Source of the DNA: JBCBZH01 sp039815415
GTDB lineage: Bacteria > Bacteroidota > Rhodothermia > Rhodothermales > Rubricoccaceae
Length of the DNA: 12,619 nt
Assembly (NCBI GenBank): GCA_039815415.1
Contig: JBCBZH010000107.1
Location: 1 to 12,619 of the forward strand
Direction of reading: 5' to 3'
A program made the position numbers and the translations under genes. The notes beneath the pieces were generated by a model. It did not search any database. It was not told where the DNA came from and saw only the letters and a program-made list of their open reading frames with translations. Within the stretch, counting starts at the first letter, position 1; each line of letters starts with the position of its first letter. Positions 1 through 6,049 of this stretch are shown here, piece after piece.

Positions 1-1
1 G

Positions 2-1177
2 CTCGCGCGCTTCAACCCGGCCAGCGTGCTACGCGGTGGAAGAAAAGGCGGGATGGCGCTCCGACGCGGGCTGGTGGTGTTTCAGTTTGCCGCATCGGTG
101 GTGCTGATCGTCGGCACGCTGACGGTGGCAGCGCAGACACGCTTTCTGGTGGACCGGGACATCGGGCTGGACCGCGACGGGGTTGTGATGATGCAGCTCC
201 GGGACGGTGCGCAAGAGAACTACGGCGCGTTCCGCCAGTCGCTTCTTCGCGACCCGTCAATTACCCATGTCGGCACCACGAACAGCAACCCCCTGTGGTT
301 GGGGTCCTCAACGGAGGAGGTCGAATGGGATGGGAAAGACCCAGACAACTCGGCCTCGTTCTACGTGATGAGTGTCGACACGGAGGCTCTGGATGCGCTT
401 GGAATGACCCTGGCCGATGGGCGCGCCTTCTCTCCTGAGCTGGTGGCAGACTCCTCGAACTACATCGTCAATGAGGCCGCGGCCCGGCTGATGGGGATGG
501 AGGTGCCCGTCGGAGAGCGGCTGGCGCTGTGGGAGGATGAGGGAGAGATCGTTGGCGTCGTCCGCGACTTCCACATGCAACCGGCCATGAGCGAGACTGA
601 GCCGACTGTTCTCTGGCTCCAGGCTCCGCGAGAGTCCTCCTGGGCGATGGCATTCGTCCGCATTGCTCCGGGACGGACAGAGGAGGCGTTGGCGCACCTC
701 CAGGCAACGGCGGAGACCTATACCCCGGACACCCCGCTCGACTACACCTTCCTCGACGAGGCGTATTCAGACATCTACCAGACCCAGCGCCAGCTTGGCA
801 CCATCGCGTGGTTCTTCGCGGCTGTTGCCGCTCTGATCGCGGGCCTCGGGCTGGTGGGCCTGGCGGCCTATGCCGCCGAGCAGCGGCGCAAGGAAGTGGG
901 CGTCCGCCGGGTGCTCGGCGCGTCCATCGCCGCCGTCGTGGGACTGCTCTCGCGCGACTTCCTGGTATGGGTCGGGCTGGCGTGCGCCATCGCCATCCCG
1001 GTGGCGTCGGTCCTCGTCAATCGCTGGCTCGATGGCTTCACCTATCGCGTGGACCTCGGCCTCGGACCGTTCGTGCTGGCGGCTCTCGCCGCGCTGGTGC
1101 TCGCGCTGGTGACGGCCGGGAGCCAGGCGCTCCGCGCTGCCATGGCGGACCCGGTGCAGGCTCTCCGCTCCGACTGA
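2..1177 (+). CDS. ABC transporter permease, MacB/FtsX double-domain family (gene 1; C-terminal half only, 5' end outside window)
   Basis: Only the last 391 residues are present. The open frame runs to the left edge, and the residues before the GTG at 26 (LARFNPAS) match the 'F.P..VL.G' segment in the middle of the complete paralogues, so this GTG is internal and not the start. Visible parts in order are TM5 (about residues 24-45, GLVVFQFAASVVLIVGTLTV), outer domain 2 (about 50-260) with the family motif GEIVGVVRDFH, and the second FtsX domain. That domain has TM6 at about 267-290, the cytoplasmic 'KEVGVRRVLGA' loop expected to contact an ATPase, TM7 and TM8. The tail is QALRAAMADPVQALRSD. By family knowledge this is an inner-membrane permease of an ATP-driven mechanotransmission or export system; the substrate is unknown. 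Gene 2 starts 33 bases downstream. About 390 residues are missing by comparison with the intact copies. Confidence 0.93.
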   Translation, partial: LARFNPASVLRGGRKGGMALRRGLVVFQFAASVVLIVGTLTVAAQTRFLVDRDIGLDRDGVVMMQLRDGAQENYGAFRQSLLRDPSITHVGTTNSNPLWLGSSTEEVEWDGKDPDNSASFYVMSVDTEALDALGMTLADGRAFSPELVADSSNYIVNEAAARLMGMEVPVGERLALWEDEGEIVGVVRDFHMQPAMSETEPTVLWLQAPRESSWAMAFVRIAPGRTEEALAHLQATAETYTPDTPLDYTFLDEAYSDIYQTQRQLGTIAWFFAAVAALIAGLGLVGLAAYAAEQRRKEVGVRRVLGASIAAVVGLLSRDFLVWVGLACAIAIPVASVLVNRWLDGFTYRVDLGLGPFVLAALAALVLALVTAGSQALRAAMADPVQALRSD

Positions 1178-1210
1178 TTCACCGCCAGCTCGGCCTGACA
1201 CTCTGATCTC
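1178..1210 (+). repeat. Intergenic linker 1 (gene 1-gene 2), copy of the array's conserved spacer
   Basis: This 33-base spacer contains CGCCAGCTCG soon after the stop and ends GATCTC directly before the ATG, as linkers 2 and 3 do. The hairpin is degenerate here: GCCAG (1184-1188) faces CTGAC (1195-1199) with one A-C mismatch. No Shine-Dalgarno-like purine run precedes the start. No promoter or U-tract terminator is visible, which fits read-through transcription from gene 1. Confidence 0.6.
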
Positions 1211-3562
1211 ATGTTGAAGAACTACCTCCGCGTCGCTGTCCGCAACCTCCGTCGCCACTTTGGCTATACGGCTCTGAACGTTGTCGGGCTGGCGGTGGGG
1301 ATCGCGTGCTGCCTGTTCCTGCTGCTCTACGTACAGGACGAGCTGAGCTACGACCGCTTCCACGAGGACGCCGAGACCGTATTCCGTGTCAGCGCGGTGT
1401 TCGACGAGCGCGAGATCGCACTTACGCCGCCGATGGTGGCCGGGCTTCTGAGGACCGAACTACCCGCCGTGGAAACGAGCACACGGATTCAGCAGAGCGG
1501 CGGGCTGATTCAGGTGGGGGAGGCGTCGTTCGAGCGGCAGTCGATCTACTTCGCAGACTCGACCGTGTTCGATGTGTGGACGCACGAGTTCGTGCTCGGA
1601 GATCCAGCGACGGCACTGGACCGGCCCGACACCATCGTGCTGACGGCGTCGGCAGCGCAGCGCTACTTCGGGGACGCCAACCCCATCGGGGAGATCGTGA
1701 CCCGCAACAACTCGGCAGAGTTTGAGGTGACGGGCGTGATGGAGGACGTGCCCTCAAACGCCCATTACAGCTTCGACGCCATTGCGCGGCTCGATCCTCC
1801 GGGCCGGCCGCCGATGTGGAGCGATGCGAACTACCACACCTATGTCCGCACCCGCGATGCAGCCTCTGCGGCGGCGTTTCCTCGCCAGCTCGAGGCGCTG
1901 TTGAATCGCCTCGAGGCAGATGGGCAGGAGCCGTGGGGACTCCACGCCATGCCCATCACCGACATCCACCTGTACTCGAACGTCGAGTATGAGCTGGACA
2001 CCGTGGGCAGCATCCGCGTTGTGACTGGGTTTGCCATCGTGGCGCTACTGATCCTGCTGATCGCGTGCATCAACTACATGAACCTCGCCACCGCACGGTC
2101 GGCGCAGCGGTCGGAGGAGGTGGGGCTCCGCAAGTCCATCGGCGCGCTTCGGACCCAGCTCATCGGTCAGTTCTATGGCGAGGCCGCGCTCATGTCACTC
2201 GGGGGCGTCGCGCTGGCGCTCGTGCTGGTGGCGCTGGGGCTCTCGAGCTTCAACGGGATCAGTGGCAAGGCGCTGCTGTTTCGCGACCTCGCCAGCCCGC
2301 CGATCCTTGGCCTCATTGCGGGCGTCTTCGCGCTGGTGACCCTCATCGCGGGCAGCTACCCGGCCTTCCACCTGTCCGGGTTCCAGCCCGTCAAGGCATT
2401 GAGAGGCGGGTCAGCCTCAGGCCGGGGAGCCTCTCGACTGCGGCAGGGACTGGTGGTGGTCCAGTTCGGCATCTCGGCGGTGCTGATTGCCGGCACGCTC
2501 GTCGTTCTGGGCCAACTTCGTTACCTGAGCACCCAGGACCTCGGGTTCGACAAGGAGCACATCGTGGTGCTACCGCTGGCCGATCCCACACTGCGCGAGG
2601 CCTATCCAGCCATGCAGGACGCCATCGCTCAGAGCCCGGCGATTCAGTCGGTCGCTGCCGTCAACCAGATCCCGGGCGAGCTGGGGTGGACCTCCAGCAT
2701 GTGGGGCGAGGGCATGGGCGACGACGAGACGTTCTCCGTGAAAGGGATGCCTGCGGATGCGCAGGTGTCGGATGGGCTCGGTCTGCAGCTCGTGGCCGGG
2801 CAGGCGTTCCCAGAGTCCCCTCCGATGCCCGACTCGACCAACTTCCTCTTCCTTGTCAACGCGTCCACGGTTCGCCAGCTAGGCTGGACACCCGAAGAGG
2901 CCGTGGGACGGCCCGTGGCGGTGGACAGCCGCCGGGGAGAGATCCGAGGTGTGGTGGATGACTTCCACTTCCAGTCGTTCCACAACCCCATCGAGCCGCT
3001 GGCGATCTGGTACGATCCGAGCGCGGTCTTCAACCTGACCGTCCGGCTGGGGCCGGGCCAGACTGAGGCGGGCATGGATCATCTCGAAGCGGTGTGGGGG
3101 CAGTTCGCGTCCCACCGGCCCTTCTCGTATCGGTTCCTCGATGAGGTCTACGACGGCCTCTACCGCAGCGAACAGACGCTGGGCCGGATCGTCAGCGTAT
3201 TCGCCTTCCTCGCCATTTTCGTGGCGTGCTTGGGGCTGTTCGGGCTGGCGGCCTTCACAGCGCAGCAGCGCAAGAAGGAGATCGGCGTCCGCAAGGTTCT
3301 CGGCGCGACGGTTCCGAACCTCGTCGGGCTGCTGACCAAGGATTTCGTCGCGCTGGTCGCGGTGGCGTTTGTGGTGGCGATTCCGCTGGCCTACCTCGGC
3401 ATGGCACGCTGGCTGGAGGGCTTCGCCTACAACACGGGCCTTGGGCCGGCGCCCTTCGTGCTGGCGGGAGGACTGTTGCTCGCGGTGGCGCTGCTGACCG
3501 TCAGCTCGCAGGCGCTCCGCGCGGCGACCGCCGATCCGATTCGCGCGCTCCGCGCCGACTGA
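1211..3562 (+). CDS. ABC transporter permease, MacB/FtsX double-domain family (gene 2; complete, 783 aa)
   Basis: This is a complete permease of about eight helices. TM1 lies near residues 20-42 and carries the double cysteine of the family (GIACCLFLLLYVQ), followed by the typical ELSYDRFH. Outer domain 1 spans about 45-265 and includes VTGVMEDVPSNAHYSF. FtsX domain 1 has TM2 at about 270-292, the coupling loop EEVGLRKSIGA, TM3 at about 325-346 and TM4 at about 362-385 ending in GSYPAF. TM5 is at about 412-434. Outer domain 2 spans about 440-655 with GEIRGVVDDFHFQSFH. FtsX domain 2 has TM6 at about 658-682, loop KKEIGVRKVLGA, TM7 at about 712-734 and TM8 at about 746-768. The tail is TADPIRALRAD. 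The ATG at 1211 is chosen because MLKNYLRVAVRNLRR aligns with the other copies. It has no Walker A or B motif, so it needs a separate ATPase. Substrate unknown. Confidence 0.95.
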   Translation: MLKNYLRVAVRNLRRHFGYTALNVVGLAVGIACCLFLLLYVQDELSYDRFHEDAETVFRVSAVFDEREIALTPPMVAGLLRTELPAVETSTRIQQSGGLIQVGEASFERQSIYFADSTVFDVWTHEFVLGDPATALDRPDTIVLTASAAQRYFGDANPIGEIVTRNNSAEFEVTGVMEDVPSNAHYSFDAIARLDPPGRPPMWSDANYHTYVRTRDAASAAAFPRQLEALLNRLEADGQEPWGLHAMPITDIHLYSNVEYELDTVGSIRVVTGFAIVALLILLIACINYMNLATARSAQRSEEVGLRKSIGALRTQLIGQFYGEAALMSLGGVALALVLVALGLSSFNGISGKALLFRDLASPPILGLIAGVFALVTLIAGSYPAFHLSGFQPVKALRGGSASGRGASRLRQGLVVVQFGISAVLIAGTLVVLGQLRYLSTQDLGFDKEHIVVLPLADPTLREAYPAMQDAIAQSPAIQSVAAVNQIPGELGWTSSMWGEGMGDDETFSVKGMPADAQVSDGLGLQLVAGQAFPESPPMPDSTNFLFLVNASTVRQLGWTPEEAVGRPVAVDSRRGEIRGVVDDFHFQSFHNPIEPLAIWYDPSAVFNLTVRLGPGQTEAGMDHLEAVWGQFASHRPFSYRFLDEVYDGLYRSEQTLGRIVSVFAFLAIFVACLGLFGLAAFTAQQRKKEIGVRKVLGATVPNLVGLLTKDFVALVAVAFVVAIPLAYLGMARWLEGFAYNTGLGPAPFVLAGGLLLAVALLTVSSQALRAATADPIRALRAD
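3500..3528 (+). repeat. 29-base exact repeat in the gene 2 tail (partner at 8366-8394 in gene 4)
   Basis: These bases encode most of the 'SSQALRAAT' tail and are identical at every position to 8366-8394 in gene 4. The flanking codons differ at synonymous sites. This fits either strong conservation or recent local gene conversion between the two copies. The equivalent region of gene 5 (around 10837-10865) is similar but not identical. Confidence 0.7.
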
Positions 3563-3601
3563 CTCTCTCGCCAGCTCGCCTGGCCTCGTCCCCCGATCTC
3601 C
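3563..3601 (+). repeat. Intergenic linker 2 (gene 2-gene 3) with perfect 5-bp hairpin
   Basis: This 39-base linker is close to linker 3 over most of its length. It contains GCCAG (3570-3574), loop CTCGC, and CTGGC (3580-3584), a perfect 5-bp GC-rich stem. It ends CCCCGATCTCC directly before the ATG. No U-tract follows the stem, so it is not a classical intrinsic terminator. It could be an mRNA-stability or processing hairpin, or simply inherited linker sequence. No Shine-Dalgarno motif is seen. Confidence 0.65.
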
Positions 3602-6007
3602 ATGCTGATGAACACCCTCGCTGTCACACTTCGCGGTCTCCGTCGGAACCTGAGCTACACGTTTCTCAATGGGGTAGGCCTCGCACTCGGCATGGCGTGC
3701 GTGTTGCTGATCGGTCTCTATGTGCTCAACGAGGTCCGCTACGACCGCTTCCACGCTGAGGGCGACCGCATCGCGTGGATTACGGCAGACCTGATCGAAG
3801 ACGGAGAGCGCGACCAGATCAACACGACACAGGGCATCCTGGGGCCGCTGCTTGCCGAGGACATCTCCGACGTTGAAGCTGTGGTGCGGCTCAACAGCGC
3901 CGATCCGCTTTACGTCGTTGATGGGAAGCCGCATCGCATCGACGGAGTCCGTTATGCAGATGCGTCTCTGTTCGAGGTGTTTGACGGGTTCGAAGCCCTC
4001 CACGGTGTTTTGGATGTGAGCGCGCCAGGCAACGTGGTAGTCACCGAGAGCCTGGCGCGGCGCCTCTTCGGTCGCGCGGATGTGGTCGGCGAGACGCTTC
4101 AAGGGGCGGTCGGCCCTCAGACGATCTCGAGCGATGAGAAACCGGGCCTCCTCACCATCACCGGCGTGATGGCCGACCCGCCCACAGCTTCAACGCTCCA
4201 GTTTCCTGCAGTCGTCGCCAGCTCGACGATGGACGCGCCCGAGTGGATGTACGAGAGCTGGCGCGCATTCGCGTTCGATACCTACGTGAAGCTGCGTCCC
4301 GGTGTGTCCGTCGAGGCGTTTGAGGCTCAGCTGCCGGGTTTGGTCGCGGACCGGGCAACGGAGGCGATGGGCGACGATAAACTCGAGCTGGGGGCCGTAC
4401 CGCTGTTCGAAGCGCGCCTGCGCTCCGAGCGTCCGGGAACGCGGGGCACCACCACGCTGTGGGCGTTCGGCACCGTCGGGTTGTTCGTCCTGCTTCTGGC
4501 GTGCGTCAACTTTACCAACTTGGCGACGGCGCGGAGCCTGATACGCGCCCGAGAGGTTGGTGTCCGCAAGACGCTCGGCGCCGGGCGCGGCGGCCTCACC
4601 GTTCAGTTTCTTTCTGAGGCCATCGTGATGAGCCTACTCTCACTCGGGCTGGCCCTGATTCTTGTGCAGGCTGCGCTGCCATGGGCCGAGACAGTGGTCG
4701 GCACGCCGCTGGCGCTTGGGTCCCTTGGGCTGTGGCTGATCGCCCTCGCGGGGATCGCCGTGGTCACGGGCGTGCTGGCGGGGGCATACCCCGCCTTCGT
4801 GCTGGCGCGCTTCCGCCCTGTAGATGTCCTCAAAGGTCAGTTCTCAACGGGTCGGAAGGGGACGACGCTTCAACGTGGGCTGGTCCTCTTCCAGTTCACC
4901 GTCACCGTGATCTTGCTGCTCGGTACGGCGACCGTGTTCGCGCAGCTTCACTACATGCAGACCACTGATCTGGGCTTTGGGCCGGAGAGCGAAAGCGAAC
5001 AGCTTGTGACCCTCGACTTCGACGGCGACGAGGGCGTGGCCGAGCGGGTCGACGTTGTCAAGACATCTCTTGAGGCCATCCCGGGCGTCACGGGTGTGAC
5101 GGCGTCTATCACGCGGCCTGCCGGCGGCCAGCCTCTCGCTGGGGGGGGCATCGAAGCTCCCGATGGCACGACCCGGGAGATGTCGGTGAACCTCCTCATC
5201 TCCGACGCGGACTTCTCATCGGTGTACAGCCTACGGCTGTTGGCGGGGCGGGAGCCCCGAATGGCCCTGGGCGAAGAGGCGAGCGTTGAGTACCTCCTGA
5301 ACGAGTCCGCGTTGCGTGAGGCCGGGTACGCCAGCGCGCAGGACGTGCTTGGCAAGTCGGCCGGATTCTGGGGATTCGAGGGAACGGTTGTCGGCGTCGT
5401 GCGCGACTTCCATACGCAGGGCTTCCAGACGGCCATCGGTCCGCTTGCTGTTGTGGCCCTGCCGGAGTTCCAGAGCCTCTTCACCCTGCGCGTCCGGACC
5501 GATAACATGGCGGGCACGCTGGACCGAGCAGGGGAGGTATGGGCCGAACTGGCGCCAGCCATTCCCTACGAGCCGACGTTCATCGACGACGCCGTCGGAG
5601 CGCTCTACGAGACTGAGCGCCGGTTCGGGCGCATCTTTGGCCTCTTCGCCGGGCTGGCCGTCCTGATCGCGTGCCTGGGCCTCTTCGGGCTGGCGGCCCA
5701 TGCATCCGCGCAGCGGCGGAAAGAGATCGGAGTACGGCGAGTCCTCGGAGCCACGGTCTCTCAAGTTGTCAGGTTGCTCACACGCGAGACACTGGCACTT
5801 GTTGGCCTCGCCATCGTGATCGGGGTGCCGATAGCCGTTGTTCTCATGGAGCGCTGGCTCGATGACTTCGCCTACCGCACAACCGTCGGTGTGGGGACTG
5901 TCGGGATGGCGGCGCTCATCGTGGTCACTGTCGCAGCGGTTACGGTCGGCGTTCAGGCCCTGCGTGCAGCCACCGCCGATCCCATCCGCACCCTCCGCGC
6001 CGACTAA
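3602..6007 (+). CDS. ABC transporter permease, MacB/FtsX double-domain family (gene 3; complete, 801 aa, most divergent copy)
   Basis: The layout matches its neighbours. TM1 is at about 22-43 and outer domain 1 at about 46-278. FtsX domain 1 has TM2 at about 284-305, loop REVGVRKTLGAGR, TM3 at about 338-358 and TM4 at about 377-398 ending in GAYPAF. TM5 is at about 423-445 and outer domain 2 at about 450-670, with GTVVGVVRDFHTQGF. FtsX domain 2 has TM6 at about 677-697, loop RKEIGVRRVLGA, TM7 at about 729-751 and TM8 at about 762-786. It departs from the group in two ways. The TM1 double cysteine is ACV instead of ACC. The asparagine/histidine signature after 'TGV..D.P' (NAH or NTH in genes 2, 4 and 6, HTH in gene 5) is replaced by TASTLQF. 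A run of eight G lies in outer domain 2. The ATG at 3602 (MLMNTLAVTLRGLRR) is preferred over the ATG two codons later because it aligns with MLKN in the paralogues. Substrate unknown. Confidence 0.94.
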   Translation: MLMNTLAVTLRGLRRNLSYTFLNGVGLALGMACVLLIGLYVLNEVRYDRFHAEGDRIAWITADLIEDGERDQINTTQGILGPLLAEDISDVEAVVRLNSADPLYVVDGKPHRIDGVRYADASLFEVFDGFEALHGVLDVSAPGNVVVTESLARRLFGRADVVGETLQGAVGPQTISSDEKPGLLTITGVMADPPTASTLQFPAVVASSTMDAPEWMYESWRAFAFDTYVKLRPGVSVEAFEAQLPGLVADRATEAMGDDKLELGAVPLFEARLRSERPGTRGTTTLWAFGTVGLFVLLLACVNFTNLATARSLIRAREVGVRKTLGAGRGGLTVQFLSEAIVMSLLSLGLALILVQAALPWAETVVGTPLALGSLGLWLIALAGIAVVTGVLAGAYPAFVLARFRPVDVLKGQFSTGRKGTTLQRGLVLFQFTVTVILLLGTATVFAQLHYMQTTDLGFGPESESEQLVTLDFDGDEGVAERVDVVKTSLEAIPGVTGVTASITRPAGGQPLAGGGIEAPDGTTREMSVNLLISDADFSSVYSLRLLAGREPRMALGEEASVEYLLNESALREAGYASAQDVLGKSAGFWGFEGTVVGVVRDFHTQGFQTAIGPLAVVALPEFQSLFTLRVRTDNMAGTLDRAGEVWAELAPAIPYEPTFIDDAVGALYETERRFGRIFGLFAGLAVLIACLGLFGLAAHASAQRRKEIGVRRVLGATVSQVVRLLTRETLALVGLAIVIGVPIAVVLMERWLDDFAYRTTVGVGTVGMAALIVVTVAAVTVGVQALRAATADPIRTLRAD
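5141..5148 (+). repeat. G8 homopolymer inside gene 3
   Basis: Eight consecutive G encode the glycines of PLAGGGIEAP (codons 514-516) in outer domain 2. It is the longest single-base run I noticed in the window; other G runs reach six. A one-base slip would shift the frame and remove FtsX domain 2. It could be a slippage site or a place to suspect sequencing error, but the frame is intact as given. Confidence 0.85.
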
Positions 6008-6049
6008 CCCCGTCTCGCCAGCTCGTCTGGTCTCGTCCCCTCGATCTCC
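6008..6049 (+). repeat. Intergenic linker 3 (gene 3-gene 4) with hairpin
   Basis: This 42-base linker carries GCCAG (6017-6021), loop CTCGT and CTGGT (6027-6031). The stem of linker 2 is kept with a terminal G-U in place of G-C. The 3' part TCGTCCCC...CGATCTCC before the ATG is almost the same as in linker 2. Its 5' part (CCCCGTCTCGCCAGCTCG) is nearly the same as linker 5. There is no Shine-Dalgarno motif, U-tract or recognisable promoter. Confidence 0.65.

Noticed and set aside
26..1177. GTG at 26 as the true start of a short 383-residue single-FtsX permease
   Set aside because: The frame continues upstream to the edge, and the upstream residues match the middle of full-length paralogues, so the gene is truncated by the window and not short.
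2065..2961. Plus-strand open frame (298 codons) in another frame inside gene 2
   Set aside because: It lies wholly inside the conserved gene 2 frame. The product is rich in R, G, A and P without domain features.
3570..3584. Intrinsic terminator in the linkers
   Set aside because: The stems are only 5 bp, no U-tract follows, and the next gene starts within about 20 bases. Read-through of an operon is more likely.
2879..4102. Minus-strand open frame (about 407 codons) spanning the gene 2-gene 3 junction
   Set aside because: It crosses two conserved plus-strand genes and their linker. Its low-complexity charged composition looks like an antisense shadow, and it has no family features.
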